In this document: positions 47,361-61,021 of the stretch, piece after piece | Layout: every line of letters begins with the position of its first letter | Position numbering within the stretch: position 1 is the stretch's first letter | Assembly (NCBI RefSeq): GCF_018687715.1 | Contig: NC_056753.1 | Coordinates: forward strand, 26,330,501 to 26,394,500 | DNA length: 64,000 bases | Source of the DNA: Carya illinoinensis | Taxonomy: Eukaryota > Streptophyta > Magnoliopsida > Fagales > Juglandaceae | Direction of reading: 5' to 3' | The notes under the pieces: generated by a model | What the model saw: the letters and a program-made list of their open reading frames with translations, nothing else | Told to the model about the DNA's origin: nothing | Database searches by the model: none | Program-made: the position numbers and the translations under genes

Positions 47361-49721
47361 ATGGAGATTGATTTTCCCGATGAAAGAGATGGAAGCACAC
47401 CCAGGACAGAGGAAAGTGGTTCTCTATTGAGGCTGGCTTTACCTGAGGAGTCTGGTGAGGGTTTGCCATATGCTCCCGTAAATTGGCCTAGCCCAGGTGA
47501 TGTATGGAGTTGGAGGGTGGGTAGAAGAGTTGCCACTACTGGATATTATAAGGACAGGTACTTATATCTTCCGAGGCGCCTTAGACATCTCGAGAACTCA
47601 ACTCGTGGAAAATATGGTTTTGCAAGCAAACTTTCTGTTGAGCAATTTGTCCGAACAGAATTCCCTGGCGCTGACATTAATGCATTTTTGGCCTCATTCA
47701 GCTGGAAGATCCCAGCAAAGAAGTCGCTGTTAACAAATGGTCCTGTAATTAACCCACCATTTTTTTGTTAATTTTATTTTGACTTATTGTTTGTGCAAAC
47801 TTGTGTTTATGGTTCCATATGGTATGATGCATACTCTGTGTTTATTTAATTCTGCAGTTGATAGTTTAATTAGTATTGATAATTTCATCAGCTTGGACAT
47901 GTTGACACGCTTATTGCATTTTAGCATTGAAACTGAATATTTAGAAAGATGTAAACTACTGAGTCATATCATTGCTACTATTTATGCCTCAGTTTCACAC
48001 TTAAAAGAGTTTTTTTTTTTTTTTTTTTTTCTTGTCTAACAATGTTGCACTGTTACAGGTCATGTAAAGGAGCATAATTTCTTTCCTGTACCTTTTGAAG
48101 GGATGCCTGAATATGATGTGTCTGATTCCCAGACTGACATTGTGGGATGTAAGGCTGGGAATAAGGTGTGCAACAGTATCTTGGAACCACTGGAGAAGCC
48201 ACATTTAGTAGCCATGCCCTGTGATCTTTGCTGCAGTGAACCTCGTTTCTGCCTTGATTGTTGTTGTATCTTCTGCAGCAAGACTATAAATTCAGACTAT
48301 GGTGGCTACAGTTACATCAAATGTGAAGCAGTGGTGGATGAGGGTTATATATGTGCGCATATTGCTCATATTGATTGTGCCCTTCGATGTTACATGGCTG
48401 GGACAGTAGGAGGAAGCATTGGATTGGATGCTGAGTATTATTGCCGTCGTTGTGATGCTAGAACCGATCTGGTTCCACATGCTACAAGGCTTTTACAAAC
48501 ATGTGCATCTATTGATTTCCGGGATGATGTGGAGAAGATTTTAGGTGTTGGCGTCTGCATTTTGCGTGGTTCACAGAAAACCAGTGCAATGCAGTTGTTG
48601 CATCGCTTTGAGTTGGCCATTGCAAAGGTACAACCGTTACCTAAGTGTTAAAGTTTTAGCTTTCTTCCCTTTGCAGTTTTTATCCTGGCCCACTTTCCCC
48701 AGGTTTGTAAAACCGTGAGTCTGACCATTTGATGTTTTTATCAGCTAAAAAATGGGGCTTCGCTTGAAGGTATCTGGAAAGTGGATGATAACTTCTTAGC
48801 TATTTCTGAAGGTAATTTCCATTATAAATACTTCAAATTAATCGTCCAACTATACCAACTTAACAGTGGTTGTGCACTTGAAGATCTCTGCATCACAGTT
48901 TTCATTTGGGCACAAGTTGTACAAACTTAAGAAATAGCTTCCCAATTTTCATAGTCTCTTATCTCTCTGTCTCTCTTATGGAAATGGGAGGATTTGCCAA
49001 CTTCTTTCTGATTGAATGTTTCTGTCTGCATTTCACCATGATGTGGAGTTTTCAGAAAATCATCTTCACAGAGACAGAAATATGTTGAATCATTTGATTG
49101 ATGCTGATGCATGCCTCTCTCTCAACTTGAAAAATAGGGACATGGCTTCCATTTTGTTTTGCTTTGAATCAAGTCACTACATAATCTCTGACTACACTAT
49201 TATCACTATAGATATTTATTAAACCAGTTCTTTCTATCTGTTTCTGATCCTCGGCCACGTGTTCACAAGCAGGTGCCTTGGGCCATGGAAGTGCTCCCCT
49301 GGCAGTTCCAAATAGTCAAGACTCTTTAGATGTCACCAGGAGATCGGAGCACACTTTACTCATAGCTTTTGACCCTTGGACAGAGTCCCTAAAGCTTGAA
49401 GAAGAGATTGACCATGTTCTGCTGGCACTGCAGAAGTCACAGGAGTCTGAATATAAAATCGCAGAGGAAACGCTTCATGCACAGAAGAACTATCTTCTTA
49501 GTCTGTATCAGCAACTCGAGAGTCAGAAGTCTGAACTGTCATGCCGTGTATCGTCTATTGAACCAGATAGCTTTATGGACTGTGTCTTGAATAGGGTGGA
49601 GCAGATAAAACGGGAACTCAAGAAATTCAAGGATATGGGAAAAGTAGCCAACGGTTTTGGTAGGACTTCTAAAGGATTCCTGAGGGAACACTTTGGTTTG
49701 GAAAATGAACTAAAACCATAA
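47361..49721 (+). CDS. OBERON-like PHD-finger and coiled-coil protein
   Basis: Four exons join in frame: 47361-47739, 48059-48627, 48745-48811 and 49273-49721, giving 487 residues with GT-AG introns. The N-terminal domain carries PSPGDVWSWRVGRRV and YLPRRLR, and reads as a plant-specific conserved region. A Cys/His-rich PHD-type finger spans about residues 178-262: CDLCCSEPRFCLDCCCIFC, then YICAHIAHIDCAL and YYCRRCD. A C-terminal coiled coil follows at about 365-455 (KLEEEIDHVLLALQKSQE, LESQKSELSCRV). This order, PHD then coiled coil, fits the OBERON/TITANIA group of nuclear developmental regulators, though it is shorter than those. The specific orthologue is not recognised. The start is the first ATG in a good context before the conserved block. 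Confidence 0.8.
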
Positions 49722-52700
49722 TGCCAAACGGTTTAACTTCCAACATCTGTTCATCAAATTTTGTTCTTGGACCGTGTTCATCCTTTGAGTTGATTCACGT
49801 GTATATCTGCAGACATGCAATCTATGTTGTCTCAGTTGATACTGGTAGAATTTGCCTTCGTGCCTTTGAAAAACTTGGGCCCAGCACACAGAAGGGATAA
49901 AAATTTAACCGTGTAAAGAACTAGCTACTCTGATGCTGAAATCAAACAGCTGAGGATCAGTGGAAAAACAGTGGAAGAATTGACAAAGGTATTGAAGGAT
50001 CAGGACTTTCTTATAATTTTCTGGTTTCCTACGTTGGAGCTGGTAACTTTTTATTTCAAGTAAACAGCTTATAGTGTAGGTCAAGTGATCGTATCACAAC
50101 TATATGAGAATGGGTTGCCATTTTGCTTCCATCCACGTTGTTTTAAGGAAAGGCTGCCCCTGCTTATTCTTATTAACAATTCTCCCATCTGCCATTTACC
50201 CATAAACAAAAAAATAAAACAACAAAGAAATGAAAATTTACCCAAAAAGTCTCTGGGTTTGGCATTTGTTTCTGATAATTCAATTTGCTTTTTTGTTTCT
50301 TCCCGTCGATGCGCATCAACTTTTTTAGGTCTTCATTGTTGGCCTGAGAAGACAAGTTTTGGGTAATTGTGGTATTTGTTTAGAATCGGATTCCCTGAGT
50401 CAATGAATATGAGGATTATGGGTTGTGTCGTGCACTTCATCTGATCTATTATAATATCAATAGGAAGGATTCCAGTAATCTGATTGAGAGGGTAGACTGT
50501 AGAGGTTCTTTTTCTGTGTAAGAAAAGGAGATAGGTTTACCGTAGCAAGAAGTGAATATTGGCAAGGGTAATCCGAGGGAGAGCTCTCCTTACCAGAAAC
50601 GAAAGCATAAATTCGTGCCCAACTTCACTGAATGAGATCGATGGTGGCCGTAATTCAAAGATTCTAGTCTGTCTTTTTTATTTCTTTTTAAAGGGTCCTA
50701 AACTTAAAGTCTGCGACAATGTACATAGAAGGAACAACTAAGCTAGCTAAACACTCACAATTCCCATCTCCGACGTCTAAATTCCAGTGTCAAAACATCA
50801 TTCGCCCCCCCTCCCCTCTCGAGAAAAGTGGCTAACCATAGTTCTGTTGAAAGTAGATTAAGGAAAAAAACTGAATACGATGGTGAAATCACCGTGAAAC
50901 CAGATTTTCATTTCAGAGATCCTTTTCAAAACTGAAACGAAGAAAAACTTGGCTTTCCCGATCTGGTTTGTCTGCATCTCTCTACCTTTTACTTCCTCAG
51001 ATGCTCAAAAGACTCAATAATCTGCCGCCACCTAAATTAAAGTTTCAACTCGATTATGCTATATGTCATACTTTTTGTCTCGCTCTTATGAAACCATTTG
51101 ATCCTGGTGGATGGTGTTACACAAACACGGTATGATAGGGATGAGATGAGGTTAATATAGTTCATAACATAACTCTTTCAACTCGCATGCATAAAGGAGG
51201 AGGCATCCAAATTACAGTGATAATTGAACCCATAACTCATATAACTCCATTATTAGTTTCCTTTGATTTTGCTGGGAAACATAACAAGACCACTGTGATG
51301 AGATGAGAAACTATCTCAGGAACAAGAATTTATGTATGTGTGGCCATCGAAGTACAGGAATGGAGTTCATCAAGGGCTGAATAGAATGTCTCAATCAAGC
51401 AAGCAACAAATAAACTATCTTGCAGAGTACACACAACACTGAGTTAGCGACTGAATGCATAAGAATTGTCAAATTCAAGTTAGAAGTGCTGAATATCGCC
51501 TATTGTTAAAAACAAAAAAGTTTCCATAAGGCTCACATCAGCTGTGAAGGGAAACGCAAAATAGACATCCAAAGTGATCCATGATTCTGAACTCTCGGAA
51601 AGAAAAAGGTTTTGCAATTCCAGAGAAAAGTTCAGCCCCAAAATTGAATCATATCATCCAAACTATGATAAAACTCATCATGACACGCTTCAGATCAAAT
51701 GAAATAGTTATTCTTCCTTTTCTCCATCCCATCCCAAGCATATTTAACTAGAATCCTGCTGAAGCATCAAAATGAACTTTCAGCGTTCTTATTCTTCCTC
51801 CAATATCATTCCCAGCATATTTAAACAATTATCTCTGCCAAAGCATCGGGAAGAACTGTCACAGAACGTTGAACTAGCACAAATAGTTAATTCACTTCCA
51901 TGGAAAAAGGAAAAATGATTATTGTTTACGGCATGATCAAAGAAAGTGCATTAATAAGTCAAGCAGAATTTTAGAAGAAACATGATAATTTGATCTTAAT
52001 CTTGACGACGAATATCTTTAGTGTAGACAAAGAGGATGTGGACCTACCAGCTTCAAAAGCTATTAAAAGTGCGGATCAAAAGCTATGGAAAAAAAAAAAG
52101 CTATCAAAAGCACAACAAAGACTTCAATGGTGGGGATCATCAGGTCAATTTGATCCAAAAGAGAGGAAAAATTGAGCCTATTCCTTTTAAGAAAAAAGAA
52201 AGGCCAAATGCCTTGTAAGACAATGCAAATTATCGTTAGCTGGTGAAATCTAGATATGCTAGAGCCTAGATTTCATCACTGAAAGTATAAAGCAAACGAA
52301 ATGTTCAGGTCAGAGATCAGATTACTTTCTAGTAAGAGGACAAAAAGCATATATTCATTATCATGGAGATTGAAGGAATCAATTCTCAGCACAAAACATG
52401 AAACAATGCCATTGATTTATGAAGCGAGTATTCTCAAATGTGGAATACCGGGAGAAGAGAACATTTTTTACCAAGTAAAAACAGCCATAAATCTCCCGAA
52501 ATATGTCAAAAGTCTAAGCCAGTACAAGAATCACTGATCAAAGTATTCGGACTGGACGACAGTGTTGCAGTCGCTCATCAATAACATTTAGGAAAGAAGA
52601 ACAAAATCTCACTTCAAACATATCGTCTTGTTTTTTGGGAATCCACGAATGCAAATACCTACTCAATCAATTACCACTAGTGGACCCAGAATTCCAATCT

Positions 52701-53119
52701 CAGAAACCCAGGCAACAGAAGACAGGACAGAATTATGTTCTCTGCTCCATTCCCTAAGGTTTCTTTTTATGTTCAAAAGCAAATGCATAAAGGATATCAT
52801 GTAAACTTCCAAGAACTCTCTCTAGACAGGTTAATTAATCCTACAATATACCAAGAGCCATCCGATCTCAAAACTTGTTAGTGAAAAAAAAAATTGCCAA
52901 AGCAACATCAATTAACTAAAAAGAGATTCAATGATCATCTCCCATTCCCTCATACTTATCAAATGAAGAGAGATCAACATCAATTAACAGCAACGTAGGC
53001 ATACAAAAAGTCGAAAACGAGTCCCATCCCCAACACCACCGAAACCTCAACAACAACTTGCAAACTACTAAAAACCAAATTTGAAAAGGCAATAATTAAA
53101 TAAAAAGTCCAAATACTTA
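49722..53119. other. 3.4-kb stretch without a supported gene
   Basis: The left part (to about 50050) is probably the 3' UTR of the OBERON-like gene and the right part the 3' UTR of the HSP20-like gene. Frames at 50085-50366 and 51990-52218 are short with no domain. I see no LTR, hAT or MITE ends. Confidence 0.45.
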
Positions 53120-53860
53120 TTATTGTACAAGCACAAGCCTACCTCCGATACCTCCTCTAAAGCCCTCACCATTCCCATCTCTCCAAACATCCTCGTCTCC
53201 ACCACCACCAATGCCATTTTCCTCAGCGTTCTCCACTCCCTCCTCGCCCTTGGGCACCGTCACGATAAGCTCTCCATCGACAAAGGCCGCGCTCGCCAAC
53301 TCGGGCCTGGTCGACTCGGGTAGCCGAAATCTCCACATATCGAGCTCAAGCTCGTCCAAGGACAATTCGAGGGACCCACTTTCCCTCACCACAATCTTAG
53401 TTACCCCGGGATGGATTTCAACGGTGTGGGCCCGTACGTTGCGGATATCGTTATCGGCCTCAGCGATGAATCGGAAGCAATCTGGCTTCTCCTCGACCGA
53501 GACATCCGCGTCGGACCTAAAGGGGAGCTCGAGGACGCGGCTGAAGACGTGAGGCAAGCGTCTGAGCTTCTTGGAGGAGAGACCCAGAAGGGCCTGAGCT
53601 TCAGAGAGAGGATCTCTCGCATTCATATCGTATTGGACGGTGATGTTGCGCTTCCTGGGCATCGGGTGGACCTTCATGTTGATTCTGGGATGCTGCTTCT
53701 TTAGGGGTTTGGCGTTGGTAGCGATGGAAGAGAGAGCGCTAGAGATTAATATTAATACTACCACCAGCAAAAAGAAAGATGCCCTTGTCAAAAAAGCAAC
53801 CCGATTTTGTATGGGAATCAAAGAATAGATCAGATTGTGAGGTTGAAGGGGAAGAATCAT
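53120..53860 (-). CDS. HSP20-like (alpha-crystallin fold) protein with N-terminal membrane segment
   Basis: The frame encodes 246 residues. A hydrophobic segment at about 28-47 (FFLLVVVLILISSALSSIA) predicts a membrane anchor or signal anchor. A conserved plant block DPLSEAQALLGLSSKKLRRL at about 83-101 precedes an alpha-crystallin-like beta-sandwich at about 103-205 (VFSRVLELPFRSDADV, DMWRFRLPE, ASAAFVDGELIVTVPKG). The GxLxVxVPK signature near the end of the domain is typical of HSP20-like folds. The tail (about 212-241) is Gly-rich. It resembles a small plant HSP20-like family rather than canonical small heat-shock proteins, as it lacks the usual terminal I-x-I. An ATG at 53860 is used; a shorter form without the membrane segment is possible. 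Confidence 0.8.
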   Translation of the reverse strand: MILPLQPHNLIYSLIPIQNRVAFLTRASFFLLVVVLILISSALSSIATNAKPLKKQHPRINMKVHPMPRKRNITVQYDMNARDPLSEAQALLGLSSKKLRRLPHVFSRVLELPFRSDADVSVEEKPDCFRFIAEADNDIRNVRAHTVEIHPGVTKIVVRESGSLELSLDELELDMWRFRLPESTRPELASAAFVDGELIVTVPKGEEGVENAEENGIGGGGDEDVWRDGNGEGFRGGIGGRLVLVQ

Positions 53861-54488
53861 AAAGGAATGGTGGGAGAATTGTTATCTTCAATTATTTTGT
53901 GTCTTTTGGTGTAGAACCTAAAATGGGTGGATGCTATGGAAATCAGACCCTAAAACCTAAGACAAATCCCGGAGGGTATTCTCCGAGTCTCAAAAAGGTA
54001 TGGGAAAGTAGAAATCCTGAGAAGCAACATGGAAATTGGAAAGAGATAAGCAGAGGCTGTTTTCTAGGCGGAACATAAAAAAGGTTGTCGTTAATGGAAC
54101 TCCCTTCCTTTTTTGGGGTTGTGCAGCGTCAGTGTTATGGTAATGAATCGGCTGTGGGGGAAGAAGATAATCGCCCTTGAGCTTACGGGAAATTACAAAG
54201 TCATGGCCTTTTATTTACTTATTTTTTATTTTTTATTATTTGAAAACTTTTATTTACCAGGTTCGCAATCGATATTATATATTACTCATCATTTTAATTA
54301 TTATTATTTTATAATATAATATTAAATAATTAAAAATTATTTATTTTATTTTATTTATAAACTTATCATTTAATATCACATTAAAAAATAATTAAAATAT
54401 TATAAATAATAAATGATGAAGAGATTTTTTATTTAATTTTTAATATCAAAATATCAATATGTATTTTTATATTCTCTGATATGATAAG
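53861..54488. promoter_or_regulatory. Upstream region of the HSP20-like gene
   Basis: No frames with domains. AT-rich DNA with TTATTTATTTTATTTT-type words from 54230 on may be a decayed MITE. No heat-shock-element array was recognised. Confidence 0.35.
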
Positions 54489-54790
54489 TATTTATATAAA
54501 CAATATATTAGGCTTAAATAAATGCACCAACATCAAAAAATGTGGGTGTCTTCTTCTGTCTATGAGGTTTCGGGCTATTCTGGTAATTATGTTCTGTAAT
54601 TTTTATATTAGGCTTAAATAAGTGCAACAACATCAATAAAATTTTTATATAAACAATATATTCGTGGCCACACGATTTATTATTATTATTTTTTGTGGGT
54701 GTCTTCTTCTGTCTACGAGGTTTCGGGCTATTTTGGTAATTATGTTCTGTAATTTTTTTGGCCAATTCAGAAATAATTACTGTAAGTTAT
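54489..54790. repeat. ~154-bp diverged direct duplication
   Basis: TGTGGGTGTCTTCTTCTGTC and the following TTTCGGGCTATTYTGGTAATT are at 54540-54600 and again at 54694-54757. TATATTAGGCTTAAATAA occurs at 54504 and 54606, and TTATATAAACAATATATT at 54491 and 54645. The pattern suggests a duplication followed by partial rearrangement. Confidence 0.8.
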
Positions 54791-56937
54791 TTTGAATATT
54801 TAGGAGTAAGATAAACTGTAAGTTGAGATAAATAATTTATAAGATGATAATTTAACTTGAATTTAACATCCTGTCTCATAATCCAACATTCCATGGTTTA
54901 AAATAATTATTTTATATTAAAAAAATAAGATATTTAATTACATTAATACAATATATAAAAAATATACAAAAATCATTATACATACAATTTTTGTTTCTTT
55001 AGATCATCGTATTCCCTGCTTTTGTTGGCCTCCTTCCTCATATTTCAGGCTCTTGGTGAACCTAAATTAGACATTTTTTTTTTTTTTACAAATTAAATCT
55101 TGTCACGACAAGAATATAAATCCTTGCAAAATTAGAAAAAAAAAAAAATACACCCACACAAACACACAAAAAGCCCTTATATTCAAGATATATAAAAGGA
55201 TAACCCCGCAATATTTATAAAATGTTACAGCTTTTATTCCTATTTGCAACATTTCTAAGATGTTTTTTTTTTTTTTTCCTAAGAAACCAAGGACAGGTTA
55301 TATAAGATTGGCCATGCAATATTTTAAGACGTACTGCATGAATGTGAGCATTCCAAGATAACAGCTAAACAACCTCGTTTGGTAGAATAAACGTCTAATC
55401 TCTAAAACAACGTACGTACTACGTGTTGATGGAGAGATAATAAGAGGAAAGAACCTCGGTTGGTTATCTGTGTTACACAGATAATATAGACATTTTTACT
55501 GATCAGTCGAGCCATGACGAGCAATACAAATACTAGAATTAATTGGGAATGAGAGATACATCATATAGCATAAGAATGAAGAACAGCATGAAGTCATGAA
55601 CATAACAAAATTAAGCCAACACAACAACGACAAACGGTAGTTCGAATGAAAGTGGCAGTCAGTTACTCTTTTATTTATTTATTTTATACAAAGGTGTAGA
55701 GTTTTAAACTCAAATTTTTTATTTGAAAAATTGAGTCATATGGCATCAGATTATTAAGCTCTTGGCAGTTTTTAAAATTAGTTCTAAATTAAAAACTTTT
55801 CTAGTAATTTTACATATATGGAATGTTGTGTAGATTTTTAGGACATGATGCAGGATTGCGCTCCCAATGTATGTGATGACAGGCGGTGAAGTTGCCAGGA
55901 TCCTTCCAAGAAAGTATCGAAGTATTGTTTTTAGTAATTTTGTAGAAACCAGTACGTACCCCCTAAAAAACAATCAAGCTTATGGTTTTGCTTTAAGATT
56001 AATGTAGTAGTACTGTCTGTATCGAGGGGCCCTTTGATTTGCTTGTACGTACGTGCATGTTGTTGTTATTAGCCATTAGATAGCTAGCATTACCCCAAGA
56101 CAATTAAGGGACAAATCATCACGACAATCATGCACACGTTTATGTAATGACATTGCTTGAAAAAGTCCAAAGAGTAATCTGTGGTTTACGCGGCCGTGCA
56201 TCACGCGCTCCGCAGACTTGATTTTGGTTCACAAAACTTTTTTTACTAGCCACGCCCACGCAAAGTGTTTTGCCAACCAGAACAGCAAACTCCACTCACG
56301 AACAAAATACCTTTTTTATCTTCTTCTTCCTTTTATTTTTCTTTATTCTTTTTGAACAAGAAGGAATAATTTTTAGTGGGATGATTGATGATGGATGTTG
56401 ATGTCGATTTCGGTATGCGTCTTACCTCCATGCCACCTGCAAATAGAGTGACCTTCGGTACCCCAAGCCTCTTATGCCAAAATTAGTTGATATCTTTTGG
56501 GATATTCGTATGTGTGTCTCTCCAAAAGGAGAGAAGAAAGATTAGATCGTATCTCAGGCTTACTTTTCCTTCCCTATATATCGCCTGTGTCACTGTCATG
56601 TTTCTTGCTTTTGGTGGGCTGACATCGGCGCGTTGAGAGGGCTTCTCACCTCATTTAATGCGGTGATCTCCTCAATGCATTTAATAAGATAACCCCTCTG
56701 GGCACAGGTATGGGGTGGTAGTTCTGACCTATCTTAACAACTGAGTCAAGAAGGAAGCACTAGCCCATTCCGTTAGTGTAGGTTTCATTGGGCCGTACCT
56801 TTCTGGGGCAGGATAAGGCGGCTATGTTAGTAGTAAGGTTTTCTCTGATGGGTCGATCGTGGTCTATGAATAGGCAGGCCTCTGGCCGGGCCTGTTAGAT
56901 GTTGAGTATTCCCCCCAACAATGGGTGTCTAAATAGG
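54791..56937. other. Intergenic stretch, partly repeat-like
   Basis: No gene is supported. From about 56400 to 56910 the sequence is GC-richer (TGGGCCGTACC, GGCCGGGCCTG), ends just before the hAT-like element, and may be an eroded retroelement. The left part is low complexity. Confidence 0.35.
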
Positions 56938-58743
56938 TAGGGTTGAGAATCAATTGAGTCAGAGTCGGTATCCAAGAAATTTGGCTCTGATTCTGACTTA
57001 CATAGGTTACAACCCGATTCCAATTTATCTTTTCAAGTCGGATTTAGATTTTTTTTTTCCTTCATATTTAGCCTATTGTTAACAAGACTTTAAATATAAC
57101 AAGTCATTTTTTTGCAGGCTTTCAAGTTTCAAGTTTATGAAAAAGATTATAAAAAAAAATAATTGATTTTAGATATGAAAAAACTAAAACTATTTCATAT
57201 GCTATGCAAATCTGAAAAATAAATGTAAAAATCTAAAGAAATTAAAATACATATGCCTTTTAGGCTATTATTGATATACTATCCCTCATAATTTCATATT
57301 AGAATATCAGATTTTCAAATCAACTAAAAACAATAAAATGATTATTCAACGATCTTGCTAAGACCCAAGCTAACACCTAGGGAAGAATTTTTTGTTTTTT
57401 TTTTTGGGTGGTGTCCCCCCAAAATTCTGATTTTTTTTTATTAATCTAATCTAAAGTTACGTAAAAGTATAAATAAAAGAATATTAGATGTGAGTTTCTT
57501 TAATCTCAAATATGTTTTATTATCCATAAATCATACATATGTTCATTGATTCATCATGTAAATCCAAACTTTTTAAATTACTTTATTATGTTGCATGTAC
57601 GTTTTAATTAGTTTTGATTATCATAATATGAATTTTCATGGCTCATTTTCTTTTCCTTTTATCTTGAAAACTTAAGTTGAACAATATGGATAAGCCAAAA
57701 ACTTTAAATGAAAAACATTGTTAAGATTAGATTTCAAAATAAAAATAAATCAAATGAACTTTTTCAATTTTTAATGTTATTGAAATAAAGTTTCGAAACA
57801 AAATAAATTATGAAAACTTTCTTATAAATTATTTGCTAGTCTATATTGAGAAGAAATGTCATAATTAATGATCTTTATTTTCTGAAAAAACATTAAGATC
57901 AATTAGCATGTTAAATATTTTTATTTTACATTCAAATTTAAAACTTTTTATATATTTATGCATGCTTTTAAGTAATCTTTTAATTTTTGTTATATACAAA
58001 CTTTTATATATCATACGTTCCCCTCTACATAAATTTTGACTTTGTGACACGGCGATGACTGGAGAGAGGAGAACACGAGGAAGAAGACTAAGGGCATCTA
58101 AAAGTGAAGTGAAGATCAAACGTAAGTAGGGGTGCTACCCGCACCATATGGTGCGGGGTAGGCCCCCCCCCCGGCATGGGGCGGATGGGGAAATTTTTCC
58201 CTGTCCAGAGGGGGCGGGGTACCCCGTCCCGCATGACGAGGTACGGATTGGGGGGCAATCCGTCCGCCCCCTTCCCTTCTGGACCTTGGGCCCAGAAGCA
58301 ATTTCTGGGTCATTTTTTGCCCATAAATCTCAGCAATGGGCCAAAAATGGCCCACAACTTGTGTTTTTGGCCCAAAAAAAGATTGTAGGCCATTTTCGGT
58401 CTATAAAATTATAAGTAAAAAGAAAAAAAAAATTAAAAACCAGAAAAAAAAAGTGTTATGGATGGTAATTGATTTTATGGCTAATAAAAGTTAATAGTCT
58501 AAGAGTCTAATACCTAATAAAGTAATAATAATAACTAAACTATTACAAAATTGAAAGGTTAAACAATTACAAAATTACAAACATAAAAGTGTTCAAGGGA
58601 CATTGTATCAACCTTACAAATCATTGAATATAAAATATGAACAAATAATTAAAAATTGAATATTGTAAAGAGACTTGTCAGCTGTGGCTTGTCTTTGACT
58701 GTGAGTCTATGACACTTAGGACGGCCTGGGCTTGAGCACATTT

Positions 58744-60971
58744 TTATGTTACAGAGGTGCTAGATGTCTCATGTGTTACTACAAAAATTAATATTAAAAT
58801 TAATAACGATGAAATCGAAATGAATATAAATAAATTAAAATAAAAAAATAAAAAACAATTACCAGATGATCCAAATCCAGACTGATCACCACCCTCATCA
58901 GTCTTCTTATAATCTAAAATATCCGGAACATGAATATCCTTTCCTATCGTCCAACTCTGTATGCATATCAATGCCTCTACAGTTGTAGGAGACAATGAAC
59001 TACGGAAAGGATCCAATATACGACTTCCGGTACTAAAGGCTGACTCTGAGGCAACGGTGCTAATAGGGATGACCAAAATACAGCGGGCAATCTCAGAAAT
59101 GATGTGATATTTCTTTGAGGCATTCTTCCACCATCCTAATATATCGAAATTATCATCATAATCTTAGACTATATCTGCTGACAAATAGTTGTCTAACTCG
59201 AAAACCACCTCTGTAGATTGATAGACTATTGTGGGATTTTATGCGAGAGTCTTAGTCCATAACATTCTGCGCTTCTTTGTAAGAGGCCCGGTCTCGGTGT
59301 CTGTAGAAGGCGTTGGGTAGGTGTATGTGTCTTGGATGTAGTACCACCCTTAATTGTATTAAACTCATCATACAATTTAGTCAGGGTATCTCGGGCCAAT
59401 TCACCAATAAGTTCAGTCCATACCTTATCGTGAACAAGTCTTAACCCATATAACAAGCCTGAAACTTTCAGACGGGGATCAAGAATAATAGCCACATATA
59501 ACAAAATATTCATTCTAGTCAAATCTCCCAAATACTTGTTATATTTTAGCATCATGGTCGTTGCCATCCCCCTCATCATTTCATTGAAACCCCTACGCAT
59601 ATCTTTTAATTCTTCTTTTACCCTACATATTTGTTGATAAAACCCATGGGATGTAGGGTACAAAGAACCAGATATATTCAATGTGACATTGTAAAATATT
59701 CCGAGAAAATCAACAAAAGTAGAAACTAGCACCCAATCATCATCATTAGGCTTTCGTAATTTCCCCGTACTCATCAAAGTATTTAACATATTGGATGTCT
59801 TCATCCCCCAATAATTGAAAGACTGCCTTATATTCTTGAGCCGCCTCCAACATCAAGAAAGTTGAGTTCCATTTGGTAGGAACATCAGTACAAAGACCCT
59901 TCTTCAATGTTATGCCCGCAACCTTTGCAGTAATTTTGAATTTCTCTAATCTAGAAGGAGAAGACCTCACAAATTTCACAGCCATTCTAACTCATGTAAC
60001 CGAGTCATCAACATCTTTTAACCCCCAGTCACAATTAAATTCAAAATATGTGCAGCATATCTAACATGCAAATATTCACCACCCAATAATGTCTTATTTG
60101 CATCTTTAAGATAATTCTTTAGATATCCCAAGGCGACATCATTAGATGACGCATTATCAACTGAAACAAACAAAACATTTTCCAACCTACACTCCTTTAT
60201 TGCGGCCTCCAATGCCTTCCCAATCGTCTCACCCTTATGATCAGTTATTTGACAAAATTTAATAATCTTTTTATGCAAAATCCAATCAAAATCAACAAAA
60301 TGCACAGTCAACGACATGTAATTCATATTTTGGATAGAAGTCCAAGTATCGGTAGTGAGACAAACTACCAAACCCGCCAATTGGTCCCTCAAAACATCTT
60401 TATCACGAAAGTACATCTTCTTAATATCCTTTACCACAGTGTGACGAGAAGGAAGTACAAATCTCGGTTCCAACTCTTGGACAAATTCTTGGAACCCTTT
60501 ACCCTCCACAAACTAAAAATGCAGCTCGTCCATGACAATCATACGAGCTAACTTCCTTCTACACTCATCGGGATTATATTTCGTATAACCCTTCAATGTT
60601 GGCCCCTTGGCCCCATTACTCCCATCTGCCATTTTAATATCTAGTCTAGATTGACCATTCTCTACTAAAGATTTTAAAATTGGACTCTTCTTGCATTGTT
60701 CCTCTAAATGGACCTTCAGCTGGGATGTACCATGTTTCCTATAGTGACATCCATACACTTTTCCACAGTGATTACATTTAGCTTGTGTGTTGTTGGGGTT
60801 ACCACCTTCTAGTTTGATAAAGTGTTGCCAAACTATGGATATAGGTTTCTTGCCCTGTGTGGGTTTCGAGACAGGGCAAGGTGTACTCCTTATAGGGGTA
60901 GGAGTAGGGTTAGGTTCTGGGGTAGGGGTATTGGCTGGGGCAGGCGAGCTATCATTGAAATCCGAAGACAT
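58744..60971 (-). pseudogene. hAT transposase with BED zinc finger, multiply broken
   Basis: hAT transposases cut and paste the element through an RNase H-like fold. From the ATG at 60971: a Pro/Thr-rich leader, a BED finger (CNHCGKVYGCHYRKHG...HLEEQC, about 60800-60690), then the catalytic core with CLTTDTWTS and VSVDNASSND, both holding the expected Asp. A middle region follows with PTKWNSTFLMLE and LDPRLKVSGL. The C-terminal dimerisation region near 59060-58930 has IPISTVASESAFSTGSRILD, which includes the conserved Glu. Stops or frameshifts occur near 60509, 60015, 59780, 59240 and 59163, so no full protein can be made. About 33 T on the coding strand precede the ATG. Confidence 0.92.
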
Positions 60972-60985
60972 TCTTGATTCTCCAA

Positions 60986-60987
60986 CA

Positions 60988-61018
<31 letters not shown>
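60986..61018. repeat. Homopolymer A run
   Basis: About 33 A on the plus strand, just upstream of the transposase ATG on the minus strand. It may be a T-rich tract before a 3' splice site. Length is likely unreliable. Confidence 0.85.

Positions 61019-61021
<3 letters not shown>

Noticed and set aside
47361..47771. 136-codon frame ending at 47771 as a complete gene
   Set aside because: It runs past the donor at 47739; joining to 48059 keeps the frame and the conserved domain order.
53211..53704. Plus-strand frames opposite the HSP20-like gene
   Set aside because: Shadows of a GC-richer coding region; only the minus strand gives a recognisable fold.
58148..58414. Pro/Gly-rich frames at the ends of hAT 3
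   Set aside because: They translate the GGGGCGGG subterminal repeats on either strand.
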